DNA from: Planctomycetota bacterium
GTDB taxonomy: Bacteria > Planctomycetota > Brocadiia > Brocadiales > Brocadiaceae
Length of the DNA: 64,000 nucleotides
Direction: 5' to 3'
Assembly (NCBI GenBank): GCA_016873165.1
Contig: VGXV01000012.1
Span: forward strand, 1 to 64,000
The position numbers were made by a program, and so were the translations under genes. Below the pieces are notes generated by a model. That model made no database searches, had not been told where the DNA came from, and saw nothing but the letters and a program-made list of their open reading frames with translations. Below, in pieces: positions 8,200 through 16,782 of this stretch; the stretch's first letter is position 1; each line of letters begins with the position of its first letter.

Positions 8200-9609
8200 A
8201 TGAAACACCCTCTAAAACAAGAATCTGTTAAAAAACCGAATTCCTACCACTTTGTTGGCATCGGCGGCATTGGAATGAGCGCCATAGCACAGGTGCTGAA
8301 AGAACAGGGTCACGATGTCAGCGGTTCCGACAGAAATTATGACAAACAAATTGCGGTTCAGATATTTTCGAAACTGTCTTCCATCGGCATTACCATGACT
8401 CCTCAGGATGGTTCCGGTATTAACAAATCAACAGATTTTGTAATTGTTTCCTCAGCAATAGAGGAAGAAAATCCTGATATCATAAAGGCGCGTTCACTCA
8501 ACATAACTATTACAAAGCGCGCTAATCTTCTCGCCGATATGTTTAATAATAAATTCGGAATAGCTATTGGAGGAACAAACGGAAAGACTACTGTCAGCAG
8601 CATGGTTGGGTATGTGCTTGATCATGCGGGAAGGTCTCCAACGATTATCGTTGGAGGATGTATTAAAAATTATCTTACTCCACGTTACCTGGGCAATGCG
8701 CGGGTAGGCAACTCTGACATCGTGACAATCGAAGCGGATGAGAGCGACGGAAGCATTGTTTATTACACACCGAAAATCTCTCTCATTACAAATATGTCGA
8801 AAGACCACAAACCGATTGAAAGTATCTCAAAATTGTTTGAAACGTTTTCTCAAAACACACAGGATGTGCTTATTATTAATTCCGATTGCCCCGAACTTAA
8901 TAAAATACAATTTAACCGTAACAATACGAAAACGTATGGCATCAATAAAAAGGCAGATATTTCTGCTTCCAATATTGTTAATAAACCTTTTCATTCGACA
9001 TTTGACGTTGATGGCCAATCCTTTGAATTGCAGATTCCCGGTCTTCATAACGTATCAAATGCATTGGCTGCAATCTCCGTAGCAAGGAGTTTGAACATCA
9101 AGGATAATGAAATAGCGGAAGCCCTGTATAATTTTAGAGGCGTCCAACGCAGAATGGATGTTGTTGGAGAATACAATGGCATAAAGGTGATAGACGATTT
9201 TGCCCATAATCCAGAAAAAATCTCGGCAGCAATAAAAGCAATAAAACTAGGTTGTAAAAGGGTGATTGCAATTTTTCAACCCCATGGATTCTTTCCCGCC
9301 AGTTTTATGAAAGAGGAGCTGATTAATGCCTTTATACAATCTCTTTCACCAAGCGATATACTTTTTATGCCAGAAATCTATTACATTGGCGGTTCAGCAA
9401 ATAAAGAAATTTCCTCCGCAGACCTTATCTTCAAAATAAGTAAAAGCGGCAGGAATGCATTTTTTAGTGAAAAAAGAGAAGATATTATCCCTGAAATCCT
9501 AAAAACGGCAAAAACGGGGGACGGTGTTTTGGTAATGGGAGCACGGGATAACACCCTTACTGACTTTTGTTATGAGATTTTACAAGCACTTCAGAAAAAA
9601 AGTTTTTAA
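8200..9609 (+). CDS. Mur ligase family protein, MurC-like paralogue
   Basis: 469 residues. It has the three-domain MurC plan: an N-terminal nucleotide domain (FVGIGGIGMSAIA, about 18-30), an ATP P-loop GTNGKTT at 125-131, the EADESDGS acidic motif, the DH of KDHKPIES, and the C-terminal domain with RRMD and DDFAHNPEKI. It differs from the true MurC of the window at 60-61.5 kb, which has GTHGKTT, DDYAHHPTEI and YQPHQYSRTR; this protein has FQPHGFFPASF instead. It probably ligates an amino acid or peptide to a UDP-muramyl or similar carboxylate, but not necessarily as the housekeeping MurC. Mpl-type recycling ligase is one alternative. It is followed by a small secreted protein gene 27 bp on. 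Confidence 0.75.
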   Translation: MKHPLKQESVKKPNSYHFVGIGGIGMSAIAQVLKEQGHDVSGSDRNYDKQIAVQIFSKLSSIGITMTPQDGSGINKSTDFVIVSSAIEEENPDIIKARSLNITITKRANLLADMFNNKFGIAIGGTNGKTTVSSMVGYVLDHAGRSPTIIVGGCIKNYLTPRYLGNARVGNSDIVTIEADESDGSIVYYTPKISLITNMSKDHKPIESISKLFETFSQNTQDVLIINSDCPELNKIQFNRNNTKTYGINKKADISASNIVNKPFHSTFDVDGQSFELQIPGLHNVSNALAAISVARSLNIKDNEIAEALYNFRGVQRRMDVVGEYNGIKVIDDFAHNPEKISAAIKAIKLGCKRVIAIFQPHGFFPASFMKEELINAFIQSLSPSDILFMPEIYYIGGSANKEISSADLIFKISKSGRNAFFSEKREDIIPEILKTAKTGDGVLVMGARDNTLTDFCYEILQALQKKSF

Positions 9610-9636
9610 CTTATGATAAATAAAGGAGGTTGTGCA

Positions 9637-10089
9637 GTGAAAGTATTTTATAAATACGTATTTTATATTTCTTTATTCATTTTTCTTTTGTCTGTTTCAA
9701 GTTATGCAAGCAACACCAAATTTAATGGCACATATAGCGGCACATTGAATAATGGCGCTGAACTTTCTCTTACTTTTGGCAATGACAAAAACAGTAAAAA
9801 TGATGGTAATTATATTTATCTCCCCAAAAATAGCCCTTTTCATGTATATGAAGGCATAGATGATGATAATGACCCATTTACCGTAACGATTATTATAAAA
9901 GGCAGAACTATCTATTTTTCCAAAGTCGGTCAATACGACACTATTCCCGAATATGGGTGGTCAGATTTTATTAAAATGAATTTTAATAAAAAATATAATT
10001 CCGTAAAATTAAGTGGTTTTGAAATTGTGGAAAATAGTTCGGGAAACACTTCCGAAACTAATATAAATGGCACATTAGAAGAGGAATGA
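9637..10089 (+). CDS. Small secreted protein of unknown function
   Basis: 150 residues when started at GTG 9637, chosen because a strong AAAGGAGG Shine-Dalgarno lies just upstream; the ATG at 9613 lies in front of this site. A signal peptide is clear (hydrophobic residues about 5-22, ending SSYAS). The rest is short, rich in Asn, Gly and Thr, and looks beta-rich (NGTYSGTL, GAELSLTFG, VTIIIKGRTIYFSKV). No family is recognised. It lies close behind the MurC-like gene and may be co-transcribed with it, ending before a hairpin at 10129-10173. Confidence 0.65.
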   Translation: MKVFYKYVFYISLFIFLLSVSSYASNTKFNGTYSGTLNNGAELSLTFGNDKNSKNDGNYIYLPKNSPFHVYEGIDDDNDPFTVTIIIKGRTIYFSKVGQYDTIPEYGWSDFIKMNFNKKYNSVKLSGFEIVENSSGNTSETNINGTLEEE

Positions 10090-10128
10090 TAATAAAAAAT
10101 TAAGTTTAAATATGATTGTTTTTAGTAA

Positions 10129-10173
10129 AAATAGCCTGATATCTTCTCATGAAAGAAAAATACCAGGCTATTT
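10129..10173. terminator. Bidirectional hairpin between convergent small genes
   Basis: AAATAGCCTG and CAGGCTATTT are perfect 10-bp arms, extended by three more pairs after one mismatch. A-rich and T-rich flanks on both sides suit termination in both directions, between the secreted protein gene (+) and the 54-aa ORF (-). Confidence 0.65.
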
Positions 10174-10240
10174 CCAAATCTCCTCCAAAACTTATTTTTC
10201 GTTAGGGAGAAGTATGTAATAACAGTAGTAATACTGTCAT

Positions 10241-10405
10241 TTAAACGTTTGTGCTTCGACTATGACTACATTCTTTTTTTATTAAAGAAATCGCATATAA
10301 AGAATTCAATACATATTGTAAATCTTTCTGAACCGTTGGATTAAGTTTACATGGAATTTCATGTAAACTACCATCACTCGCATAAGACAACAGTCTGTTT
10401 TTCAT
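10241..10405 (-). CDS. 54-aa ORF behind a sigma-54 promoter, function unknown
   Basis: ATG at 10405, stop TAA at 10241-10243. The protein starts MKNRLLSYASDGS and ends SHSRSTNV; it has no membrane segment and no recognised domain. Support for a real gene: a Shine-Dalgarno GGAG 9 nt before the ATG, a near-consensus sigma-54 promoter 70 bp upstream (10475-10490), and a small hairpin (ACAGTA/TACTGT, 10222-10237) directly after the stop. The same promoter type drives flagellin in this window, so a flagellar or co-regulated role is possible but not shown. It could also be a regulatory RNA carrying a short ORF. Confidence 0.55.
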   Translation of the reverse strand: MKNRLLSYASDGSLHEIPCKLNPTVQKDLQYVLNSLYAISLIKKECSHSRSTNV

Positions 10406-10474
10406 ATTGGATTACTCCATGTGTTTTATAAAGATACAATTTTCTATCCTTAACAACTTCAATAATCATGATTG

Positions 10475-10490
10475 AGCAATGTGAGTGCCA
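10475..10490 (-). promoter_or_regulatory. Sigma-54 (RpoN) promoter for the 54-aa ORF
   Basis: On the minus strand the site reads TGGCACTCACATTGCT. Against the consensus TGGCACGNNNNTTGCW all conserved positions match except one (T for G at position 7), and the GG-to-GC spacing is exact. Transcription would start near 10463, giving a leader of about 60 nt to the ATG at 10405. Confidence 0.8.
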
Positions 10491-10684
10491 AATAGAATCT
10501 GAATATCATCATCAAAAGAAAAATAATATTAACTCTTTATTTAATAAACAATTATAACACGCACAATTTCTTTGCAATGGTATGTTAAAAAGTTAAATTT
10601 TAAACATTACCCAAAAAGAATGACTAATTTTTCCTTTTGAGAGGAAGCAATATTCTTTTTTATCTTATAGAAATATTTCTGAAA

Positions 10685-11059
10685 ATGAATACAGAAAGTA
10701 AGGGATTTTTATCTTGGTTTTTACAAAGGATCACTGCCTTGTTATTGGTGATGGGAATGTCTGTTCATTTCTTTACCTTTCATTTCAGCCTAAGCCGCTA
10801 TGCTTCCCGTTACTACGATGAGATTGTTCATCGTTTTTGTACTCCGGGATGGATTGCCTTTAACATTTGTTTGCTTGCCTTAGTAATTTTCCATGGTTTG
10901 AACGGAATCTGGGGTATTTTTGTTGATTATAATTTCAAGAAGAAATCCGGTGATATATTCAGATACGTTTTATGGTTCGTAGGAATGGTTTTATTTGGAG
11001 CAGGGGTTTATATACTTGTTTGGTTTGCAAAAGCAAAGGCAGAGGGTTTAATACTATGA
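10685..11059 (+). CDS. Succinate dehydrogenase membrane anchor subunit (first of two)
   Basis: 124 residues from ATG 10685; a longer frame from TTG 10637 exists, but the 16 extra residues look unlike family N-termini. Three membrane helices are evident (about 13-35, 55-80, 95-118). The motif FLSWFLQRITALLLVMGMSVHFF near the start and VIFHGLNGIWGI in helix 2 carry the histidines expected for haem b ligation in SdhC/SdhD/FrdC-type anchors. Together with the next gene it should hold haem and quinone at the membrane for the flavoprotein SdhA. Which of the two anchors is C and which D cannot be settled by eye. Confidence 0.75.
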   Translation: MNTESKGFLSWFLQRITALLLVMGMSVHFFTFHFSLSRYASRYYDEIVHRFCTPGWIAFNICLLALVIFHGLNGIWGIFVDYNFKKKSGDIFRYVLWFVGMVLFGAGVYILVWFAKAKAEGLIL

Positions 11060-11145
11060 TTCCTATAATATAGTATTAACAGGTAATTGATAAGGTATGA
11101 AATTGCCGTCACATTTTGAACTGTGATCTTATTTTTATTGAGTTA

Positions 11146-11529
11146 ATGAATGTAATGATTATACAAAAACTAAAAGAAACTCTTTATGACCTCTGGAGAA
11201 ACAAAAATATGGGCATGCCCGCTTTTTGGGTACATCGTATTTCTGGCATCCTGCTGACAATATTTTTATTTCTTCATATATGGACGCTAAGCGCTGTTTT
11301 TCGGGGTAAAGATGCATATGATTATGCCATCAGTAAGTTTGATACACAATTTGGCTATATTTTTCAATATATTCTGCTTTTGACGGTAGCATTTCACCTG
11401 CTTAATGGAATAAGGATTGCGATTATTGATTTCTCGGGGCTTACACGAAGCCAAAAACAAATGCTGCGGATATCACTTTTTATTCTTTTTATAATCGCAG
11501 TTGTCGGTTTCTATACTGTGGTTCTGTGA
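11146..11529 (+). CDS. Succinate dehydrogenase cytochrome b-type anchor subunit
   Basis: 127 residues from ATG 11146. Three membrane helices. The motif PAFWVHRISGILLTIFLFLH opens the first helix and VAFHLLNGIRIAIIDF lies in the second; both histidines fit the haem b ligands of SdhC. It lies 86 bp after the first anchor and 63 bp before sdhA. The pair plus sdhA forms a short operon, but the iron-sulfur subunit gene sdhB is missing from both sides, so electrons from the flavin to the quinone site need a subunit encoded elsewhere. Confidence 0.8.
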   Translation: MNVMIIQKLKETLYDLWRNKNMGMPAFWVHRISGILLTIFLFLHIWTLSAVFRGKDAYDYAISKFDTQFGYIFQYILLLTVAFHLLNGIRIAIIDFSGLTRSQKQMLRISLFILFIIAVVGFYTVVL

Positions 11530-11592
11530 GCACAATTATAAACAAAGATGAAAATGATTACCATACTTATCAGATTGGATTAGGGAATTATT

Positions 11593-13317
11593 ATGAAGTA
11601 TCATGATGTTATTGTTGTCGGCGGGGGATTAGCAGGATTAAGGGCAGCCATTGAAGTGAACCGCCACAACGTTAAAGTTGCCATAATTTCCAAGGTACAT
11701 CCCTTACGATCTCATTCTATCGCAGCCCAAGGTGGAATTAATGCCCCTTTGGAAAATCATTTCCGTGGAATTTATGACAGTTGGGAAAAACACGCGTTTG
11801 ATACCGTAAAGGGAAGTGATTATCTGGCAGACCAGGATGCGGTTATCCGTATGACAAAGGATGCGGCACACCGCATTTATGAACTGGAACATTGGGGATG
11901 CCCTTTTAGCAGGACGGCAGAAGGAAGAATTGCACAAAGACCTTTTGGAGGCGCAGGATTCCCACGGGCTTGCTATGCCTCAGATAAAACAGGACACGCA
12001 TTGTTACATACCCTGTATCAAAAAGTCATGCAATTCAAACACGCATCGGAACGGGAAGAACTGGTGATATACGAAGAATGGCTGGTTACCGATCTTGTAA
12101 TTGATGAAGGTGTTTGTGTTGGTGTGATTGCGATGGATATTATCAGCGGAAAAATAGAGGCGCTACAGGCCGGTGCGGTAATTTTTGCTACGGGAGGATC
12201 TGGCAGAATATACGGCAACACAACGAATGCCCTGATAAATACAGGTATGGGCATGGCTGTTCCGTATTGGGCTGGTGTGCCATTAAAAGACATGGAATTC
12301 ATTCAATTCCATCCGACAACTATCCTGGGAAAAAACATTCTGATCACTGAAGGATGTCGGGGGGAAGGTGGTTTTTTATTGAATAACAAAGGCGAACGGT
12401 TTCTGGAAAAGTATGATGATTCCAGAAAGGATATGGAAATAGCGCCCAGAGACATTATTGCACGGAATATCGTAAGAGAAATTTCAGCAGGTTATGGTTT
12501 TGACGATAGTTATGTACTTTTGGATTTAAGGCATTTGGGAAAGGAAAAGATTTTCCGGAGATTGCCGGGTATTCGTGATATCTGCATGGAATTTATCGGC
12601 ATAGACCCTGCCGAATCGCCCATACCAATTAAGCCGGGGCAGCACTATACTATGGGCGGAATTGATTGCAATACGGAGTGTGAAACGAAAATAAAGGGAT
12701 TGTACACCGCGGGAGAAAGCGCCTGTGTCAGTGTCCATGGAGCAAACCGTCTGGGCGGGAATTCATTGCTGGATACCATTGTGTTTGGTGCTATAGCGGG
12801 AGAAAACACCTCAAAATATGTGCAAAGCACGGGGGGAAAAAAGGGAGAAAAACGCCTTAATGATGTGTTAAATCTCAGAAAACAAATCATTGATAAAATA
12901 GGGAAATCAACGGGCACCGAGGAACCTGTGACCATTAAAAATGAACTCAATAAAATGATGGATACAAATGTGGGAATTTTTCGTAATGCCTCTGCCTTGC
13001 AGAAAGCGGCATGTGAAATAAAAACATTACAAGAGAGGTACCACCGGATTAAATTAAATTATACGGGAACGCAGGTAAATTTAGGTTTGGTTTGGGTATT
13101 AGAACTGAAAGGGAATCTGGATGTAGCGGAAGCGTGCATAATGGGCGCATTGGCACGTGAAGAAAGTCGCGGAGCACATTTCCGCACAGACTTCCCCAGG
13201 AGAGACGACACTAATTGGTTAAAACATACCCTGTCTTATTTCACAAAAGAGGGAGTAAAACTTGACTATGCTCCGGTTAATATAGGACCGTTTGCACCAA
13301 AAGAGAGAAAATACTAA
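11593..13317 (+). CDS. sdhA: Succinate dehydrogenase / fumarate reductase flavoprotein subunit
   Basis: 574 residues. It oxidises succinate to fumarate (or the reverse) with covalently bound FAD. Visible motifs: the FAD dinucleotide fold VVGGGLAGLRAA (about 8-19), RSHSIAAQGGIN with the FAD-linking histidine at about 41, IQFHPTT and EGCRGEGG around the substrate site, RDIIARNI, HYTMGGI, and the C-terminal TAGE..SVHGANRLGGNSLLD motif. The capping and helical domains are complete, so it is full length. It is the last gene of the anchor-anchor-flavoprotein operon and is followed at once by a strong terminator. Direction of the reaction in this cell cannot be read from sequence. Confidence 0.93.
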   Translation: MKYHDVIVVGGGLAGLRAAIEVNRHNVKVAIISKVHPLRSHSIAAQGGINAPLENHFRGIYDSWEKHAFDTVKGSDYLADQDAVIRMTKDAAHRIYELEHWGCPFSRTAEGRIAQRPFGGAGFPRACYASDKTGHALLHTLYQKVMQFKHASEREELVIYEEWLVTDLVIDEGVCVGVIAMDIISGKIEALQAGAVIFATGGSGRIYGNTTNALINTGMGMAVPYWAGVPLKDMEFIQFHPTTILGKNILITEGCRGEGGFLLNNKGERFLEKYDDSRKDMEIAPRDIIARNIVREISAGYGFDDSYVLLDLRHLGKEKIFRRLPGIRDICMEFIGIDPAESPIPIKPGQHYTMGGIDCNTECETKIKGLYTAGESACVSVHGANRLGGNSLLDTIVFGAIAGENTSKYVQSTGGKKGEKRLNDVLNLRKQIIDKIGKSTGTEEPVTIKNELNKMMDTNVGIFRNASALQKAACEIKTLQERYHRIKLNYTGTQVNLGLVWVLELKGNLDVAEACIMGALAREESRGAHFRTDFPRRDDTNWLKHTLSYFTKEGVKLDYAPVNIGPFAPKERKY

Positions 13318-13324
13318 AATGAAA

Positions 13325-13352
13325 AAGGGGATGGCTATCCAACCATCCCCTT
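13325..13352. terminator. Rho-independent terminator after sdhA, probably bidirectional
   Basis: AAGGGGATGG and CCATCCCCTT form a perfect 10-bp stem with an 8-nt loop, starting 8 bp after the sdhA stop. A-rich sequence before and T-rich after would let it serve the convergent ComEA-like gene too. Confidence 0.9.
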
Positions 13353-13399
13353 AATTTCTGTTACTGCAAAAAATTTAGCGTATTTGTTTTTGAACCAAG

Positions 13400-13732
13400 T
13401 TACTGCTCTTTTACCACTTCTATCGTTGTTTCACCTTCCAAAACTAAGAAAGCTTTGCATTTTTCAAATTTTTTGTCTTTTACCCCTTTTACTTTTTTAA
13501 TATCCTCAAGGATTTTAAAAGCGCCCTCTTTTGTTCTATGCGCAATTATTTCCTTCGCTAATTTATCGCCAATACCAGGTAATATCGCCAATTGTGACTC
13601 GGTAGCAGTATTAATATTTACCTGCCCTTGCAATTTTGGCTTTGCTGCAAAACTAACTTTGCTCTGGCCTACAATGAAGGCTACTGCAAACATTAACAAA
13701 ACAACCATTAAACGTTTTTGCATTTTGTGCAT
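13400..13732 (-). CDS. ComEA-like secreted helix-hairpin-helix protein
   Basis: 110 residues from the ATG at 13732, chosen because the AGGAGG ribosome site is 7 nt from it; an ATG two codons earlier lies too close. A signal peptide or membrane anchor covers about residues 4-29. The helix-hairpin-helix core reads VNINTATESQLAILPGIG followed by DKLAKEIIAHR, the ComEA-type double-stranded DNA-binding motif. In other bacteria ComEA binds incoming DNA during transformation; many genomes carry such small proteins with no competence system, so the role is open. It lies downstream of clpP in the same direction across about 50 bp. Confidence 0.8.
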   Translation of the reverse strand: MHKMQKRLMVVLLMFAVAFIVGQSKVSFAAKPKLQGQVNINTATESQLAILPGIGDKLAKEIIAHRTKEGAFKILEDIKKVKGVKDKKFEKCKAFLVLEGETTIEVVKEQ

Positions 13733-13784
13733 CAGCATCCCTCCTCCTCTTAAAAAGAGTTAAAAGATATAAATTTCACGATGT

Positions 13785-14453
13785 TTATTTTTTTTTGTCC
13801 CGTAATGATTCGATTACTTCATCAACCAAACCATATTCTTTCGCATCATAAGAAGACATATAGAAATCACGGTCCACATCTGTCTCTATACGCTCCAAAG
13901 GTTGCCCTGTATGTTTTACAAGAATTTCATTCAAACATTTTTTCATCTTCAGAATTTCTTCCGCCTGAATACTAATATCGGTAGCAGTACCTCTCATTCC
14001 TCCCCAGGGCTGATGCAACATAATACGCGTATGGGGAAGGCCGTGTCTTTTGCTTTTTGTCCCACCGGCAAGAAGAATGGCTGCCATGCTGTATGCCTGA
14101 CCAATGCAGTAAGTGGCAACATCGCATTGTACAAATTGCATGGTATCGTAAATAGCTAAGCCAGCAGTAATCGATCCTCCCGGCGAGTTTATGTAAATAT
14201 TAATATCCTGGTTTTTATTTTCGTTCTGAAGAAAAAGTATCTGTGCTATAACTAAATTTGATAAAGTATCCTCAATTGCCGAGCCAATAAAGATAATACG
14301 ATCTTTAAGTAGCCGTGAAAATATATCATAATGTCTTTCGCCGTAACCGGTTTTTTCCACGACATACGGAACAAAAAGGGCTCCCTGCCTCATTTGTGGT
14401 GAAACATGAGGAAACTCGCCGTTTTCTAAATGCGATAAATAATCTTTATACAC
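13785..14453 (-). CDS. clpP: ATP-dependent Clp protease proteolytic subunit
   Basis: 222 residues. ClpP forms the tetradecameric chamber that degrades proteins fed by Clp ATPases. The catalytic triad is complete: Ser122 in GQAYSMAA, His147 in RIMLHQP and Asp196 in DRDFYMS, with the same residue spacing (25 and 49) as Escherichia coli ClpP. The usual GQAASMGA is changed to GQAYSMAA without loss of Ser. The INSPGGS motif near residue 90 is intact. It follows tig by 30 bp, the common tig-clpP order, but clpX does not follow; a ComEA-like gene does. Confidence 0.95.
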   Translation of the reverse strand: MYKDYLSHLENGEFPHVSPQMRQGALFVPYVVEKTGYGERHYDIFSRLLKDRIIFIGSAIEDTLSNLVIAQILFLQNENKNQDINIYINSPGGSITAGLAIYDTMQFVQCDVATYCIGQAYSMAAILLAGGTKSKRHGLPHTRIMLHQPWGGMRGTATDISIQAEEILKMKKCLNEILVKHTGQPLERIETDVDRDFYMSSYDAKEYGLVDEVIESLRDKKK

Positions 14454-14483
14454 AAAAACTCCTTTATTCTAACAAATCAACTA

Positions 14484-15791
14484 TCATTTCTTCGCTTCTT
14501 CTTCGATTTTGGCTTCCTTAACTAAAAAAGTCAATGCTTTGTCTTCCCGCATTTCGTTCCGCAAATAGGATAAGTTCCCGTGAGTTTCCAGTTGTTTGCG
14601 AACAACCTTTTTGTCTGTATTGTAAGAATATGCTATTTCTGTTATCCGTTGTTCAACCTCATTTTCTGTAACAAATATTTTTTCTTTTTTTGCGATATAA
14701 TCCAGTATAAGTGAGGCTTTGAGTTCTTTCGTTACCGATTCCTCTGAAGCGTTTTTTATTGCCTCTGTCTGTTTTTGAACATCCTCAAACGGAATGCCTC
14801 TCTTTACCATATCCAACTGATGTTTATACAACCTTTCCTCTGCATGCCTGTTGATAAAATCCTTTGGCAAATCAAATTGTGTTTGAGCCAAAAGCGTATC
14901 AAGAATCTGTTTTCTCAAATCGTTTTCCACCCAGATATTTTTATTTATTTCCAGACGTTTTCTGACATTGGTTTTTAAATCATCCAATGATTTAGCATTT
15001 AAGGTTTTTGCAAAATTCTCGTCTATTTCAGGTGGGATTAGGCGTTTTATCTCATTTATTACGAGTTTTATACTTGCTTCTTTTCCGCAATATTCTTTTA
15101 TGGAAAAAGAGTCGGATAATGTAGCATTAACGGCGCATGATTTCCCTGTTGTTTTTCCTTTTAATTTCTTTGCCAAGTCCGGTATTTCTGTATTTACAAT
15201 TTTACTCCCGTCAAGCGCTTTAATTTCTATGTCATTATCCTCAAGGATTGTTTTACCTTCAACTTCAACCTTGCAGTCACAAATAATAATATCCCCTTCT
15301 TCGATGCTTCCATTATCCATGACGGTTAATTGTGCTTTTTGCAGAGCCAATTCTTTCAAAGTCTTGTCTATTTCTTCATCCGACACATCAATTGCCTTCT
15401 TCTTTAATGGCAAACCCTTGTATTGATTTACTTCAAATACAGGCAAAACTTCCAATGTAACACCAAAGGAGAGAGATTTTCCGATTTCAAGATCCAGACT
15501 TTCAAAGTCCGGGTCGAATTTCGGATTACCTACAGGTTCTATTTTATTCTCTTCCAATGCTTTTTCATACGATTCGCTTATGATTGTTTGCTTTACATCT
15601 TCTTTGATTTGAGTTCCAAACCGTTTCTCAACCAATTTTCTTGGCGCTCGACCCTTTCTGAAGCCGGGGAGTTGGACAGCGCTACAGGCTTCCTGCGTCT
15701 TTTTTTCAAATTCGCTTTCTATGGTTTCTTTAGGAATTTCAAATTTTAAAAGCTTTTTGCATGGCCCTGCATCTTCGATTATTAGATTCAT
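14484..15791 (-). CDS. tig: Trigger factor, ribosome-associated chaperone and prolyl isomerase
   Basis: 435 residues. It binds nascent chains at the ribosome exit and helps them fold. The N-terminal domain has the ribosome-docking signature PGFRKGRAPRKLVEKRFG near residues 42-59. A FKBP-like domain follows at about 155-245 (IEEGDIIICDCKVEVEG), then the long helical C-terminal chaperone domain with arm motifs such as DFINRHAEERLYKHQ. Length is standard. It heads the tig-clpP operon on the minus strand, directly downstream of a tRNA group, so its promoter must lie within about 40 bp or it shares the tRNA transcript. Confidence 0.94.
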   Translation of the reverse strand: MNLIIEDAGPCKKLLKFEIPKETIESEFEKKTQEACSAVQLPGFRKGRAPRKLVEKRFGTQIKEDVKQTIISESYEKALEENKIEPVGNPKFDPDFESLDLEIGKSLSFGVTLEVLPVFEVNQYKGLPLKKKAIDVSDEEIDKTLKELALQKAQLTVMDNGSIEEGDIIICDCKVEVEGKTILEDNDIEIKALDGSKIVNTEIPDLAKKLKGKTTGKSCAVNATLSDSFSIKEYCGKEASIKLVINEIKRLIPPEIDENFAKTLNAKSLDDLKTNVRKRLEINKNIWVENDLRKQILDTLLAQTQFDLPKDFINRHAEERLYKHQLDMVKRGIPFEDVQKQTEAIKNASEESVTKELKASLILDYIAKKEKIFVTENEVEQRITEIAYSYNTDKKVVRKQLETHGNLSYLRNEMREDKALTFLVKEAKIEEEAKK

Positions 15792-15829
15792 GATTCGTTA
15801 TCCTGTATTTTAATCGACTATTTAAAAAA

Positions 15830-15904
15830 TGGAGCGGGTGATGGGGCTCGAACCCACGACATTCACGTTGGCAACGTGATGCTCTACCACTGAGCTACAC
15901 CCGC
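15830..15904 (-). tRNA. tRNA-Gly (anticodon GCC)
   Basis: Acceptor GCGGGTG pairs with CACCCGC; anticodon loop TTGCCAA gives GCC; TTCGAGC T-loop; U73 discriminator as usual for glycine; CCA encoded. 75 nt. Confidence 0.95.
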
Positions 15905-15926
15905 TTTTTGTAAATCTACAAGTTTA

Positions 15927-16009
15927 TGCGAGGGGGGGGAATCGAACCCCCACACCGTCAAGGTACAAGATCCTAAGTCTTGCGCGTCTGCCAGTTCCGC
16001 CACCCTCGC
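15927..16009 (-). tRNA. tRNA-Leu (anticodon UAG)
   Basis: Class II tRNA with a long variable arm. Acceptor GCGAGGG, D-arm GGCGGAACTGGCAGACGC, anticodon loop CTTAGGA giving TAG, A73. No CCA is encoded, unlike most of its neighbours. 23 bp from tRNA-Gly. Confidence 0.95.
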
Positions 16010-16140
16010 AGACATCAATTCAATAAAATCAATATTAACCTACTAACTTCGGCGTAAAAATATATTATCTGAATATTCAGATTGATTCTAAATAGCTTTT
16101 TCGATTTTGTCAAATTAACTGCGACAAAGCTATATTGTAC

Positions 16141-16216
16141 TGGTGCGCCCTGGAGGAATCGAACCTCCGACCCACTGATTAAGAGTCAGTTGCTCTACCA
16201 TCTGAGCTAAGGGCGC
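16141..16216 (-). tRNA. tRNA-Lys (anticodon CUU)
   Basis: Acceptor GCGCCCT pairs with AGGGCGC; anticodon loop CTCTTAA gives CTT; TTCGATT T-loop; CCA encoded. 76 nt. The 130 bp before it show no feature. Confidence 0.95.
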
Positions 16217-16241
16217 AAAAGATTATTGAAAAATTTAAGAA

Positions 16242-16318
16242 TGGTGCGCCCGGCAGGACTTGAACCTGCAACCGTTGGATTCGAAGTCCACCACTCTATC
16301 CAATTGAGCTACGAGCGC
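16242..16318 (-). tRNA. tRNA-Arg (anticodon UCG)
   Basis: Acceptor GCGCTCG pairs with CGGGCGC with one G-U; anticodon loop CTTCGAA gives TCG; CCA encoded. 77 nt. Confidence 0.93.
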
Positions 16319-16536
16319 AAAAACACAAGCTCAATGCCAGCGCATTCTTTCATAAATCAAAATTGGACAGTAATTACGAAAAAAATTATTATATATAATA
16401 TAAGATAAAAGTCAACTTGATTCCGCTTTACAGAATGCGTTCCTCAAACCTTTTGTAATGGCATAAGTTGTATCATCATATCATAACAATATTCATGCAA
16501 TGAATGAAACCATCTATTATTCTGTAAAGTGGGAAA

Positions 16537-16614
16537 TGGGGTGAGCGACGGGATTCGAACCCGCGACCCTTAGAGCCACAGTCTAATGCTCTAACCAACT
16601 GAGCTACGCCCACC
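16537..16614 (-). tRNA. tRNA-His (anticodon GUG)
   Basis: Acceptor GTGGGCG pairs with CGCTCAC; anticodon loop CTGTGGC gives GTG. The extra G at position -1 is encoded (16614) opposite C73, the histidine identity pair. CCA encoded. The 218 bp between this and tRNA-Arg hold nothing recognisable. Confidence 0.95.
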
Positions 16615-16646
16615 ATAAACGATAAAGTATATTGACGGAATGAATA

Positions 16647-16723
<77 letters not shown>

Positions 16724-16782
16724 TTTGTGAGACTGAATTATATCAATACTATAATCAAAATATCAATATATTTTTAAACTTA

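Noticed and set aside
16226-16408. 60-codon plus-strand frame starting MKNLRMVRPAGLEPATVGF
   Set aside because: It lies antisense across tRNA-Arg (UCG). Phrases such as RPAGLEPATVGFEV are the well-known false translation of tRNA genes.
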